Notes: generated from the letters alone by a model not told the origin. Counted from the stretch's first letter, positions 18,462 through 27,833 are shown. The stretch is DNA of 64,000 nt from Woeseiaceae bacterium (GCA_024640365.1 JAHEFE010000002.1:62001-126000); one strand, 5' to 3'. Numbers and translations are program-made.

Positions 18462-19249
18462 TGACCGATTGTTTTGATTTTCATGAAGGTACGTTGCCAC
18501 TCCTGATCAGTATTCCGCACGATGGCAGAAAACTTGCCAGGGATATGGCGGAAAACATGACCCCGCAGGGGTTGGCGATACCGGATACCGACTGGCACGT
18601 GACACGGCTCTACGAATTTGCCAAGGGACTTGGAGCCAGTGTCATAGCTGCACGTTATTCCCGTTATGTTGTTGACCTGAATCGCTCCCCTTCTGACGAA
18701 GCATTGTATGCGAATCAGGTCGCAACTGGCCTTTGTCCGACACACAGTTTTGCAGGAGAAAGTTTGTATCAACAGAATTTCAGTATCAATCAAGCTGCTC
18801 GGCTACGTGATTATTGGCAGCCCTACCATGATAAGTTAGCGGCCACGCTGAGTGTTCTGCGTGAGCAGTTCGGCGACGTTTTGTTGTGGGATGCACACTC
18901 GATTCGTGGTGAGGTACCACGGTTATTCGAAGGGCGCCTGCCCGACCTGAATTTTGGTACAAATAATGGCGCCAGTTGCGGGCCGACAGTTGCTGCCACA
19001 CTGCAAGCGGCAATCGCCGATATTGACGACTATTCCACCATTCTCAATGGTCGTTTCAAAGGCGGATATATCACTCGTCACTATGGTGATCCTGGTCACA
19101 ACATACACGCTATTCAGCTTGAAATAGCACAGCGTTGTTACATGAATGAGACGACAACTGAATATGATGATGTGTTATCCAGCAAGCTGGCTGAAAGAAT
19201 CGCGCTTGTGTTAAACGCGTGTGTTGTGGCAACAGCTAAGGCTCGCTAG
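18461..19249 (+). CDS. hutG: N-formylglutamate deformylase
   Basis: A 262-residue N-formylglutamate amidohydrolase that releases formate and L-glutamate, the last step of the HutF route. Seen: ISIPHDGRKLARDM near the N-terminus with a metal histidine, ARYSRYVVDLNRSP, LLWDAHSIRGEVPRLFEGRLPD, and GGYITRHYG...HNIHAIQLEIAQRCYMNE. It ends the operon. Formate made here could be oxidised by the formate dehydrogenase encoded about 1.3 kb downstream, a useful metabolic link. Confidence 0.93.
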   Translation: MTDCFDFHEGTLPLLISIPHDGRKLARDMAENMTPQGLAIPDTDWHVTRLYEFAKGLGASVIAARYSRYVVDLNRSPSDEALYANQVATGLCPTHSFAGESLYQQNFSINQAARLRDYWQPYHDKLAATLSVLREQFGDVLLWDAHSIRGEVPRLFEGRLPDLNFGTNNGASCGPTVAATLQAAIADIDDYSTILNGRFKGGYITRHYGDPGHNIHAIQLEIAQRCYMNETTTEYDDVLSSKLAERIALVLNACVVATAKAR

Positions 19250-19292
19250 GTGTATCGACCCCGCCGTTGTTGTCGCTAAAGGGATACAGTTG

Positions 19293-19316
19293 AATGCCAA
19301 TTAATCCTGTGGCATT
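19293..19316 (+). terminator. Hairpin downstream of hutG, weak terminator candidate
   Basis: AATGCCA (19293-19299) pairs with TGGCATT (19310-19316) around a 10-base loop, 43 bases after the hutG stop. The following TATTG gives only a short T tract, so termination of the hut transcript here is plausible but weakly supported. Confidence 0.35.
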
Positions 19317-19396
19317 TATTGAGGGATGCCATAATGTGTGGAGAGACTGCACGCTGACTGTTAGCAATTACTGAATAATATCAAGGTGATAAAATC

Positions 19397-19951
19397 ATGA
19401 AGAAACTTACTCAAGCACTATTTTCGTTTATGTTGTTGGTGGCTGTTTGTCTTCCAGCTACATCCTCCGCCAAGTCGGGCGTTGAAATTGACATCGCCGT
19501 CAATGAGGCGATTCAGGCATTCAAGAAGGAAGTTAAAGGCTCGGATGTTTTTCTGCGCAGTGCTGCGGGAATATTGGTTTTTCCAAAGGTCTATAAGGCC
19601 GGAATCGGAGTTGGTGGCGAGTACGGTGAAGGTGCGCTGCGGGTCGGTGGCAAGACTGTCGATTACTACAGCACCGCAGCTGCCTCGATAGGATTTCAGT
19701 TGGGTGGTCAGGCGAAGACCATTGTCATCGCGTTCATGACACAAGAGTCTCTAAAGAAATTCCGCGATAGCACAGGCTGGAAGGTTGGCGTAGATGGTTC
19801 TGTTGCCCTGATTGACTTGGGTGCTGGCAAAACAATAGATACTGACAACATCAAAGATCCGGTTATTGGTTTCATTTTTGGCAGCAAGGGATTGATGTAT
19901 AACCTCACGCTTGAAGGATCGAAGTTCAGCAAGCTGGATAAAGCGAAGTAG
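19397..19951 (+). CDS. SYLF/YSC84-domain lipid-binding protein, exported
   Basis: A 184-residue protein with an N-terminal signal peptide (MKKLTQALFSFMLLVAVCLP, cleavage near ATSSA-KS). The mature part is a SYLF (Ysc84) domain: a helix ending in AAGILVFPKVYKAGIGVGGEYGEGAL, the tyrosine-rich DYYSTAAASIGFQLGGQAKT, and the closing FIFGSKGLMYNLTLEGSKFS. SYLF domains bind acidic phospholipids, and exported bacterial members probably sit at the envelope. A single-domain protein of the usual length. The next gene, a small membrane protein, follows 26 bases later and may be cotranscribed. Confidence 0.85.
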   Translation: MKKLTQALFSFMLLVAVCLPATSSAKSGVEIDIAVNEAIQAFKKEVKGSDVFLRSAAGILVFPKVYKAGIGVGGEYGEGALRVGGKTVDYYSTAAASIGFQLGGQAKTIVIAFMTQESLKKFRDSTGWKVGVDGSVALIDLGAGKTIDTDNIKDPVIGFIFGSKGLMYNLTLEGSKFSKLDKAK

Positions 19952-19977
19952 TCATTTTCCGCTAGTGATCTCCGAAT

Positions 19978-20511
19978 ATGGCTGAACGAAGAGACGCCGC
20001 TCCTGACAAGGGTAATGGCAAAGCCGCCAGAAAGCGTAAGCCAGGAGTGGTTGAGCGTGCGAAACAGCAGGGGCGTGAGTTAGCGGACTTGGGTAACACC
20101 GCGGTAAATGCGCCGCGGGAGTTGCCATCCAAGCTGGGTCACAAATTTCGCAACTTCTTGCACGCAATGTACACCGCTCGAGGTGGTGGTCTTTATGCCA
20201 CCGGTTTTGTGATTAATTTTTTGTTTCTGGAGATTCAAACCTTTATTCAAGAGGTCCAGACGAGCACAGGTGTGGGCGGCTTTTTCGGCGACCAGATTAT
20301 CCATCTGATATTTCGCTTCACGCTGCAATCACTGGTTAACACGATTGAATCATTTTTGTGGCCATTGTCATTGATTCAATGGTCGCCAGTTTTCGGCGGC
20401 GTTGCATTGGCGGCAGCTTATATCGTGTTCAATCGCTACATAAAAAAACGCCTGGAGGCATTGCTGTTTAGCAACGATCTACAGGCGTCTTCCGATGAGT
20501 CTACTGGTTAG
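19978..20511 (+). CDS. Small inner-membrane protein of unknown function
   Basis: A 177-residue protein I do not recognise. The first 65 residues are basic (Lys/Arg-rich, e.g. AARKRKPGVVERAKQQG). Two or three hydrophobic segments follow at about 75-95 (YATGFVINFLFLEI), 105-130 and 140-160 (VFGGVALAAAYIVF). A basic helix KKRLEALLF then leads to an acidic tail. The topology suggests an inner-membrane anchor with a cytoplasmic basic N-terminus. It closely follows the SYLF gene. Its stop overlaps the end of fdsA on the opposite strand by four bases. Confidence 0.6.
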   Translation: MAERRDAAPDKGNGKAARKRKPGVVERAKQQGRELADLGNTAVNAPRELPSKLGHKFRNFLHAMYTARGGGLYATGFVINFLFLEIQTFIQEVQTSTGVGGFFGDQIIHLIFRFTLQSLVNTIESFLWPLSLIQWSPVFGGVALAAAYIVFNRYIKKRLEALLFSNDLQASSDESTG

Positions 20512-23342
20512 CTGTTTTCGAGAATCTTACCTTGTGCGCGCGAGCGAACCTGGAACTCTTTTTGCCACTCTGAACGATGGGTTGCTGGTTCGACCTGAAC
20601 GGCGGTGACTTTGTATTCCGGGCAACTGGTAGCCCAGTCGCTGTATTCCGTTGTCACGACATTCGCTCCCGTTTCCGGATTGTGGAATGTCGTATAAACC
20701 ACGCCGGGCTGAACTCGTTCCGTAACATTCGCGTGCAATGAAATATCGCCCTTGCGGCTGCGCACAGCAACCAGGTCACCATCATGAATACCACGCAGCT
20801 CGGCATCGTGCGGATGAATTTCGAGCACGTCTTCCTTGTGCCAGACAGTATTGTCTGTGCGGCGTGTCTGCGCTCCCACGTTGTATTGTGAAAGTATGCG
20901 ACCGGTAGTCAGAAGCAATGGGAACTTACGGTTGGCTTTTTCTTCGGTGGGTACGTAGTTCGTTTCGATAAACAGGCCTTTGCCGCGTACGAAACCGCCA
21001 ACATGCATGATCGGGGTGCCCATCGGCGTTTGTTCGTTACAGGGCCATTGCACACTGCCGACACGATCGAGGAAATCAAAAGAGACGCCCGCAAACGTTG
21101 GTGTCAGGTCCGCGATTTCATCCATGATTTCTGAGGCCGCTTCGTACTTCATGGGGTAACCCAGCGCCTGCGCCAGTTCCTGCGTGATTTGCCATTCTGA
21201 TTTGCCCTGGCTTGGCTTCATTACCGGGCGTACGCGGTTAATACGGCGCTCCGCGTTTATGAACGTGCCGTCCTTTTCGAGAAATGACGTGCCGGGTAGA
21301 AACACATGGGCGAACTTGGCGGTCTCGTTGAGGAACAAATCCTGAACGATGACGCATTCCATGCTGCCCAGAGCTGCTTCAACGTGATGGGTGTTCGGGT
21401 CTGACTGAGCGAGATCCTCACCCTGGATATACATACCTTTGTAATTGCCGGCAATCGCTTCATCAAACATGTTCGGGATGCGGAAGCCGGGTTCTGCGTC
21501 GAGGGTAACACCCCAGTGCTTTTCGAAAGAACCGCGTACCGCGTCATCTTGCACTGGTCGATAGCCAGGCAATTCATGCGGGAACGATCCCATGTCGCAG
21601 GAGCCTTGCACGTTGTTCTGGCCACGCAGCGGATTAACACCAACACCGGAGGCACCGAGGTTGCCGGTGGCCATGGCCAGGTTGGCCATGCCCATGACCA
21701 TTGTCGAGCCCTGGCTATGTTCGGTAACCCCCAGTCCGTAATAAATGGCGCCTTTGTCGGCGGATGCATAGAGGCGAGCGGCACCTCGAATTGCGTCAGC
21801 GGACACGCCTGATATCCTGGCTACCGCCTCGGGCGAGTTGGCAGGACTTAATATCGATGTTTTCCAAGCCTCGAATGAGTCGACCTCACAACGTTCGCGA
21901 ACATATTCCTCATCAACCAATCCTTCGCTAATTGCAACGTAAGCCAATGCATTAATCATCGGTACGTTGGTGCCCGGTAACAGGGCAAGATGGTAGTCCG
22001 CCTGGATATGTGGGCTGCGCACCATTTCAATGCTGCGTGGATCAACAACGATAAGCTTGGCACCTTCTCGCAGGCGGCGCTTCATTTGTGATGCGAAAAC
22101 CGGGTGGGCCGCGGTCGGGTTGGCGCCAATAATAATGATTACGTCTGCATCCATGACGCTGTCAAAAGGCTGCGTTCCGGCGGATGTTCCCAATGTTTGG
22201 TTCAGGCCATAGCCGGTTGGCGAGTGACAGACGCGGGCGCAGGTATCGACATTGTTGTTATGGAATGCCGCGCGAACGAGTTTTTGCACGGCAAACACTT
22301 CTTCATTCGTACAACGCGAAGATGTGATGCCGCCGATCGCTTTGCGCCCGTATTTGCCCTGAATTTCCTGTAGGCGGCGTGCTGCAAAACCGATGGCTTC
22401 TTCCCAGCTAACTTTGCGCCACGGATCTTCAATATTGTCGCGGACCATAGGGTCGAGGATGCGTTCCTGGTGGGTGGCATAACCCCAGGCAAAACGTCCC
22501 TTGACGCAGCTGTGACCGTGATTCGCTTGACCATCTTTATGTGGGGTCATGCGGATGACCTGGTCGCCGCGCATTTCTGCTTTGAATGAGCAACCGACAC
22601 CACAGTAAGCGCAGGTTGTAATAACGCTATGTTCTGGCTGACCGTGCTCAATGACCGATTTTTCCATGAGAGTTGCGGTTGGGCAGGCGGAAACGCAAGC
22701 GCCACACGATACGCATTCGGACTCGAGAAACGATTCGGAAATACCAGCTGACACTTTGGAGTTAAAGCCGCGGCCTTCGATGGTTAGCGCAAATGTTCCC
22801 TGTACTTCGTTGCAGGCGCGCACGCAGCGTGAACAGACAATGCACTTGCTGGGATCAAAAGAGAAATAGGGGTTGCTGCTGTCGGTAGCAGCGGCAAGAT
22901 GATTTTCGCCTTCTATGCCATAGCGCACTTCACGCAGGCCGACGGCACCGGCCATATCCTGCAATTCGCAATCGCCGTTAGCCGAGCAGGTCAGACAATC
23001 GAGCGGATGGTCGGATATATACAGTTCCATGACGTTGCGGCGTAATTTTGCGAGTGCCGGGCTTTGCGTCCTGACTTTCATGCCGGCAGCAACCGGCGTT
23101 GTGCACGAAGCCGGGTAACCTTTGCGGCCGTCTATTTCGACCAGACACAGGCGGCATGAGCCAAATGGCTTAAGCATATCGGTGGCGCAGAGCTTGGGAA
23201 TATCCACGCCCGATTCGCGTGCTGCGCGCATGATTGTGGTGCCCGCGGCCACGGTTGTTGGCAAGCCATCAATTTCGATCTGCACGGTTTCCGTCGTCTT
23301 GACCGCCGGCGTGCCGAGATCATGTTCTTTGATGAGACTCAT
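20508..23342 (-). CDS. fdsA: NAD-dependent formate dehydrogenase, molybdopterin subunit alpha
   Basis: A 944-residue catalytic subunit oxidising formate to CO2. Order of parts: a 2Fe-2S ferredoxin domain with its cysteines in KLCATDMLKPFGSCRLC and SCTTPV; the His/Cys cluster motif HPLDCLTCSANGDC; two 4Fe-4S motifs (CIVCSRCVRACNE, CVSCGACVSACPT); then the molybdopterin domain with its own cluster (CAYCGVGC ... SCVKGRFAWG). The metal ligand is Cys372 in CARVCHSP, so no selenocysteine is used. The C-terminal dinucleotide-binding domain begins near FPLLLTTGRILSQYN. Start overlaps the fdsB stop by one base. No fdsD-like gene follows. Confidence 0.93.
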   Translation of the reverse strand: MSLIKEHDLGTPAVKTTETVQIEIDGLPTTVAAGTTIMRAARESGVDIPKLCATDMLKPFGSCRLCLVEIDGRKGYPASCTTPVAAGMKVRTQSPALAKLRRNVMELYISDHPLDCLTCSANGDCELQDMAGAVGLREVRYGIEGENHLAAATDSSNPYFSFDPSKCIVCSRCVRACNEVQGTFALTIEGRGFNSKVSAGISESFLESECVSCGACVSACPTATLMEKSVIEHGQPEHSVITTCAYCGVGCSFKAEMRGDQVIRMTPHKDGQANHGHSCVKGRFAWGYATHQERILDPMVRDNIEDPWRKVSWEEAIGFAARRLQEIQGKYGRKAIGGITSSRCTNEEVFAVQKLVRAAFHNNNVDTCARVCHSPTGYGLNQTLGTSAGTQPFDSVMDADVIIIIGANPTAAHPVFASQMKRRLREGAKLIVVDPRSIEMVRSPHIQADYHLALLPGTNVPMINALAYVAISEGLVDEEYVRERCEVDSFEAWKTSILSPANSPEAVARISGVSADAIRGAARLYASADKGAIYYGLGVTEHSQGSTMVMGMANLAMATGNLGASGVGVNPLRGQNNVQGSCDMGSFPHELPGYRPVQDDAVRGSFEKHWGVTLDAEPGFRIPNMFDEAIAGNYKGMYIQGEDLAQSDPNTHHVEAALGSMECVIVQDLFLNETAKFAHVFLPGTSFLEKDGTFINAERRINRVRPVMKPSQGKSEWQITQELAQALGYPMKYEAASEIMDEIADLTPTFAGVSFDFLDRVGSVQWPCNEQTPMGTPIMHVGGFVRGKGLFIETNYVPTEEKANRKFPLLLTTGRILSQYNVGAQTRRTDNTVWHKEDVLEIHPHDAELRGIHDGDLVAVRSRKGDISLHANVTERVQPGVVYTTFHNPETGANVVTTEYSDWATSCPEYKVTAVQVEPATHRSEWQKEFQVRSRAQGKILENS

Positions 23343-24892
23343 TATTTTTCTCCCCCGGAAGACTCAAAGTCCTGCGGAAATTCCTGTAATGCACTGCGCA
23401 CTGGAAATGGTGTCATACCACCCATTGCACACAATGATCCATCAACCATCGTGTCGCAAAGCTCGTCCAGTAAGGCGAGGTTGTTGGTTCGATCAGTACC
23501 AGCGATGACTCGATCGATAACCTCGACGCCACGAACTGAGCCGATTCGACAAGGTGTGCATTTACCGCAGGACTCAATGGCGCAAAACTCCATTGCAAAT
23601 CGCGCTTGCTCGGCCATGTCGACGGTGTCGTCAAAAACGACGATGCCACCATGTCCAATCATTCCACCTTGTTGTATGAACGCTTCGTAGTCGAGCGGCG
23701 TATCGAGTTTTGACGCCGGGAAATAAGCGCCCAGAGGTCCACCAATTTGCACGGCCTTGACGTCGCGACCGGACGCCGTGCCGCCACCCCACTCATAAAT
23801 CAGTTCGCGCAGAGTTACGCCAAACGCTTTTTCAACCAGACCGCCGTTCTTGATGTTGCCGGCCAGTTGAAATGCGAGCGTACCCTTGGAGCGATTAACA
23901 CCCAGTTTCGCGTAGCGATTACCGCCCAGACGCAGAATATTTGGAATCGAGCCCAGCGTGACTACGTTATTGACGACAGTCGGCTTGCCAAACAATCCTT
24001 CGATTGCGGGCAGCGGCGGTTTGAAACGGATCATTCCCGCTTTGCCCTCGAGGCTTTCGAGCATGGCGGTTTCCTCGCCGCAAACATAGGAGCCGCCGCC
24101 GATGTGCAGCTCAATATCAAAACTGAAATCAGAGCCCAGAATATTATTGCCGAGCAGGTTGTTGGTGCGGGCAATCTGAAGTGCGCTACTGAGTATCTTT
24201 CTTGCGAGTGGGTACTCTGAACGCAGGTAGATAAAACCTCTATTGGCGCCCACCGCAAGACCGGCAATAACCATACCTTCAATAAGCGTGAAGGGATCGC
24301 CTTCCATTAACATGCGATCTGAAAAAGTGCCGCTGTCACCTTCGTCAGCATTGCAGGCAATATATTTTTGATCCGCTGCCGTGTCGGCGACGGTTTGCCA
24401 CTTGATGCCTGCCGGGAAACCCGCACCGCCGCGACCACGCAGTCCAGAGGTCTTGACCTCTTCGATAATAGCGGGCGCACCAATGCTCAATGCCTTTTCG
24501 AGACCGGCAAAGCCGCCGTGTGCGCGATAGTCTTCCACAGACAGCCCATCGATAAGGCCGCAGCGATGAAACGTCCAGCGATCCTGCTTGATTAAATAGG
24601 GGATTTTATTGGTCGGACCGAGGCGTCGCGGATGACCCTCTCCAGCGAGGTGTGCCTGCAGCAGTCCCTCGACGTCACTTGGTGTTACGTTGCCGTAGGC
24701 AATACGCTCATTGCCATTACTGATTTCCACCAGTGGTTCAAGACCGGTTGCGCCCCACGAGCCGTTGCGTACGAGCTTGATGGAATCCGCCTTGTCTTTG
24801 ATGCAACTCGCAAAGGTTTCTGCGACGTCATTGGCACCCATTGAAATGGCAGCCGTTTCTCGCGGAACGTAAATAGTGATGGCGGCGGTCAT
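23342..24892 (-). CDS. fdsB: NAD-dependent formate dehydrogenase, FMN/NAD subunit beta
   Basis: A 516-residue NuoF-like diaphorase subunit. A thioredoxin-like N-terminal domain of about 130 residues is followed by the NADH/FMN site (SGLRGRGGAGFPAGIKW, then CNADEGDSGTFSDR), the conserved YVCGEETAMLESLEGKAG, and a C-terminal 4Fe-4S motif ESCGKCTPCRIG. It accepts electrons from FdsA clusters and passes them via FMN to NAD+. Its start overlaps the fdsG stop (ATGA), so the three subunit genes are coupled. It could be confused with hydrogenase or complex I subunits, but the context fixes it as formate dehydrogenase. Confidence 0.93.
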   Translation of the reverse strand: MTAAITIYVPRETAAISMGANDVAETFASCIKDKADSIKLVRNGSWGATGLEPLVEISNGNERIAYGNVTPSDVEGLLQAHLAGEGHPRRLGPTNKIPYLIKQDRWTFHRCGLIDGLSVEDYRAHGGFAGLEKALSIGAPAIIEEVKTSGLRGRGGAGFPAGIKWQTVADTAADQKYIACNADEGDSGTFSDRMLMEGDPFTLIEGMVIAGLAVGANRGFIYLRSEYPLARKILSSALQIARTNNLLGNNILGSDFSFDIELHIGGGSYVCGEETAMLESLEGKAGMIRFKPPLPAIEGLFGKPTVVNNVVTLGSIPNILRLGGNRYAKLGVNRSKGTLAFQLAGNIKNGGLVEKAFGVTLRELIYEWGGGTASGRDVKAVQIGGPLGAYFPASKLDTPLDYEAFIQQGGMIGHGGIVVFDDTVDMAEQARFAMEFCAIESCGKCTPCRIGSVRGVEVIDRVIAGTDRTNNLALLDELCDTMVDGSLCAMGGMTPFPVRSALQEFPQDFESSGGEK

Positions 24893-25371
24893 GATGTTTG
24901 TCCAGCGTGCTTGCTAATTAAAGTATCGAAGGTGTTGGCATCGACTTTGCCGTAGACGTTGTCGTTGATCATCACCGCAGGGGAGCAGGCGCAGTTGCCA
25001 AGGCAGTACACCGGTTCGAGAGTAACGGCGCCATCTTCTGTGGTCGCGTGCATATCAATGCCGAGCGACTGTTTTGCATGATCGGTCAGGGCACGGCTGC
25101 CCATTGCCTGGCAGGCTTCTGCCTGGCAGATTTTGACCACATGTTGACCGGGTGGGGAAGTGCGAAAGTCATGATAAAAACTGACTACTCCATGAACTTC
25201 TGCCCGCGACAAATTGAGTTCGCTCGCTAACAAGCGAATCATGTCGTCATTCACGAAACCGAAGTTTTCCACAAATACTCGCAATATCTGCACCAGCATG
25301 CGGGGCTCTGCGCCTGTTAGTGATATCAGGTCGCGAGCGGTCTTCTCATCAAATGGTAGTCGTTGTGTCAC
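24889..25371 (-). CDS. fdsG: NAD-dependent formate dehydrogenase, gamma subunit (NuoE-like)
   Basis: A 160-residue thioredoxin-like 2Fe-2S subunit. The four cluster cysteines are in ICQAEACQAMG (two) and YCLGNCACSP (two), the NuoE arrangement. The VHGVVSFYHDF stretch is characteristic. GTG start. The gene opens the fdsGBA set and follows fdhD by 35 bases, so fdhD-fdsG-fdsB-fdsA probably form one transcript. Confidence 0.92.
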   Translation of the reverse strand: MTQRLPFDEKTARDLISLTGAEPRMLVQILRVFVENFGFVNDDMIRLLASELNLSRAEVHGVVSFYHDFRTSPPGQHVVKICQAEACQAMGSRALTDHAKQSLGIDMHATTEDGAVTLEPVYCLGNCACSPAVMINDNVYGKVDANTFDTLISKHAGQTS

Positions 25372-25406
25372 TTCGTGGCCTCGAATAAAACTGCGTGTCG
25401 TCCGGT

Positions 25407-26249
25407 TTAACTAATTCTATGCGCACCGGCGTAAATATTGAACTTACCGTCCCTGAGAAAACCGATCAGGGTCATGTCAAATTCGCGCGCCAGTTGCACT
25501 GCCAGGCTTGATGGAGCGCCGACTGCCGCAAGTAACGGGATGCCTGCGACGAGGGCCTTTTGCATCAGTTCAAAGCTTGCTCGCCCCGACACCAGTAATC
25601 CGGATGTGTTGGCGGGCTGCAGGCCCCGGCGCACCAGGCTGCCGATCACTTTATCGACGGCATTATGGCGCCCGACGTCCTCTTTAACAGCATCCAGGTT
25701 GCCGTTCGTATCAAATACCGCAGCTGCATGCAGGCCGCCTGTTTCACCAAAGAGTTTTTGCTTGGCGCGCAGCTTGTCTGGCAGTGCGGTGAGCATTTCT
25801 TTGTCAAATCGTTCAGCGCATGCGGATAATGACTCTTGACCGAGTGCGTGGAGTGCGTCCAATGACGTTTTGCCACAGACACCGCAGCTGGAGGTCGTGT
25901 AAAAATGTCGTTGCAGACGATCCAGATCAACGGCAACTTCAGGTCCCAGCTCTACTTTGACGACGTTTTGTAAACCCGTTTCTTCGTCCGGCGCACCACA
26001 ATGACTAACTTCCAGCACATCATCAATGCTGAGAATAATCGATTCGCCATATAAAAAACCGATGGCCAGATCGAAGTCATCGCCCGGCGTCCGCATCGTG
26101 ATTGAAACACTCTTGCCGCGGCGCCCTTTGGGTCCTTCGTAATCCAGCCTGATTTCGAGCGGTTCCTCGACAGCAACAGAATCCGGGCAGCTCACTATCT
26201 TGCTGCCGCTGACTTTGCTGATGTCGATGGTAAGGCTGCTTTTATTCAT
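25407..26249 (-). CDS. fdhD: Formate dehydrogenase sulfurtransferase FdhD
   Basis: A 280-residue accessory protein that transfers sulfur from IscS to the molybdenum cofactor of formate dehydrogenase before insertion. The essential CxxC is in TTSSCGVCGKTSLDAL, and the conserved FGETGGLHAAAVFD, EDVGRHNAVDKVIG and SGRASFELMQKA stretches are intact. The ATG at 26249 is chosen over one 13 codons upstream because conservation starts after it. Unlike many fds operons, where fdhD trails the subunits, here it leads them. Confidence 0.92.
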   Translation of the reverse strand: MNKSSLTIDISKVSGSKIVSCPDSVAVEEPLEIRLDYEGPKGRRGKSVSITMRTPGDDFDLAIGFLYGESIILSIDDVLEVSHCGAPDEETGLQNVVKVELGPEVAVDLDRLQRHFYTTSSCGVCGKTSLDALHALGQESLSACAERFDKEMLTALPDKLRAKQKLFGETGGLHAAAVFDTNGNLDAVKEDVGRHNAVDKVIGSLVRRGLQPANTSGLLVSGRASFELMQKALVAGIPLLAAVGAPSSLAVQLAREFDMTLIGFLRDGKFNIYAGAHRIS

Positions 26250-26530
26250 TAATTCCGTCCCGCCAGATGACGGCCGAGTATATATCATGATGGTCTGTTA
26301 CATCTTTATTGCATATTGTGAAATGGGGTGGATTGTTGTCCAGGCCGCGCAAGGGCGCTTAAAAAGTCTGGTATTTTTGACTCCCAGTCTCGCACAAGGT
26401 TTTGTTGCCAGGCCATATTCTTATTTTCTGCTCCACACTGTCTATTATATTAAGATGTGTCCGTCGACGGCTCCTGATATCGGGAAAGTTCAGGAGTTGC
26501 GTGGGCGGTTCTTAAGTTGAGGAGATTCTT

Positions 26531-26854
26531 GTGAAAAAACTGGGAAGACGTGAATTTATTCAGTTAACGACAGTGGCGGCTGCCGGTTGTTTCGTCGGGG
26601 CGGCGCCAAACGTGCAGGCAGATGAGCCCATCAAACTGACTGCGGATGATCCGCAGGCAAAGCAGTTGGGTTATGTCAGCGATAGCAGCGCCGTAGCGGA
26701 TACCGCTCGTCCGCAGAAACAGCCGAATCAGAGTTGTGCGACGTGTTCTTTGCTGCAGGGAAATGTCGGTGACGAATGGCGTCCCTGTGCAATATTTCCG
26801 GGCAAAGTGGTGGCGGCGAAAGGATGGTGCACGGTCTGGGCACCGAAAGCTTGA
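26531..26854 (+). CDS. High-potential iron-sulfur protein (HiPIP), Tat-exported
   Basis: A 107-residue periplasmic electron carrier. The N-terminus has a twin-arginine motif (GRREFIQL) and hydrophobic segment, cut near VQA-DE. The mature domain has the HiPIP cluster ligands Cys69, Cys72, Cys86 and Cys100 (CATC, RPCAIF, GWCTVW), spacing CX2C-X13-C-X13-C as in the family. HiPIPs shuttle single electrons to terminal oxidases or reaction centres. The GTG start has GGAG seven bases upstream. It is divergent from fdhD across 281 bases, so both could answer to one control region. Confidence 0.92.
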   Translation: MKKLGRREFIQLTTVAAAGCFVGAAPNVQADEPIKLTADDPQAKQLGYVSDSSAVADTARPQKQPNQSCATCSLLQGNVGDEWRPCAIFPGKVVAAKGWCTVWAPKA

Positions 26855-26963
26855 GGGTGAACGTCAAACACGGATCGCCGGCTGTGCTGGTGATCCACGT
26901 TTGCTACAACGGGTTCCTGTTTCTGGCTTCTGAGGCGGCGGGAATATTGGCAGCAGCGGCACG

Positions 26964-27833
26964 ATGAGCCGGTTGCATAAGCCTCAAATTCAACATTTTT
27001 ACCACGCGTTGAGTGGCACGCTGAGTTACGTTGTGAGTGATGTAGCTAGTAGCACGGCCGCCGTCATCGATCCCGTGCTCGGCTACGATCGTGCCTCTGG
27101 ACGAACCGAACATTCGGCGGTTCAAGAGATTGTTGAGTATCTAAAAATCAACAAGCTTGAGTTGCAATGGATACTCGAAACACACGCACACGCCGATCAT
27201 TTGAGTGGCGCACAATATCTGAAAACCCAATGTGGCGGCACCGTTGCCATTGGCGAAGGTATTCGCAGCGTCCAATCGCATTTTTTAAAACTCTTTAATT
27301 TACAGGGCTTTATCCCCGATGGACGGCAGTTCGATCATCTCTTCACGAACGGAGAGGTATTCTCGATTGGTGATATGCCGTGCAAGGTTCTCGCTACCCC
27401 GGGCCATACCAAAGATAGCATCAGCTATCTCATTGGTGACGCGGTATTTGTGGGCGATTCGCTGTTCATGATGGACTACGGAACTGCGCGCTGCGATTTC
27501 CCCGGCGGCGATGCCGCGTTACTCTACCGGTCGATTCAATCGCTGTTTGCGTTGCCCGACGAGACTCGATTGTTTATGTGCCACGACTACCGACCAGGCG
27601 GCCGTGAGTTGCGCTATATGGCGACTGTTGCCGAGCAAAAATCTGCCAATATTCATGTCGGCAAGCAAGCCACCGAAGCGCAGTTCGTCGCTATGCGTCG
27701 GGAGCGCGACCGTAACCTGAGCTTGCCGGACCTGATATTGCCATCCGTTCAGGTCAATATTCGTGCCGGTCACTTGCCGGAGGCTGAAGACAACGGCGTT
27801 GCCTTTATTAAAATACCGCTGGACGCCATTTAG
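26964..27833 (+). CDS. Metallo-beta-lactamase-fold hydrolase, persulfide dioxygenase-like
   Basis: A 289-residue MBL-fold protein. The metal motif is HAHADH within LETHAHADHLSGAQYL; ATPGHTKDSISYLIGDAVFVGDSLFM supplies the next histidine and the bridging aspartate, and the last metal histidine is in FMCHDYRPGGRE. This pattern (GDSLFM followed by DFPGGDA) is that of ETHE1/Blh-type persulfide dioxygenases rather than glyoxalase II. It would oxidise glutathione persulfide to sulfite in the cytoplasm. A 36-codon hydrophobic frame (26857-26967) overlaps its start; I do not count that as a gene. Confidence 0.8.
   Translation: MSRLHKPQIQHFYHALSGTLSYVVSDVASSTAAVIDPVLGYDRASGRTEHSAVQEIVEYLKINKLELQWILETHAHADHLSGAQYLKTQCGGTVAIGEGIRSVQSHFLKLFNLQGFIPDGRQFDHLFTNGEVFSIGDMPCKVLATPGHTKDSISYLIGDAVFVGDSLFMMDYGTARCDFPGGDAALLYRSIQSLFALPDETRLFMCHDYRPGGRELRYMATVAEQKSANIHVGKQATEAQFVAMRRERDRNLSLPDLILPSVQVNIRAGHLPEAEDNGVAFIKIPLDAI

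Noticed and set aside
26857-26967. 36-codon hydrophobic frame ending in ATGA overlap with the MBL hydrolase start
   Set aside because: The overlap is suggestive but there is no good ribosome site and the sequence is mostly Ala/Val; it is too short to support.
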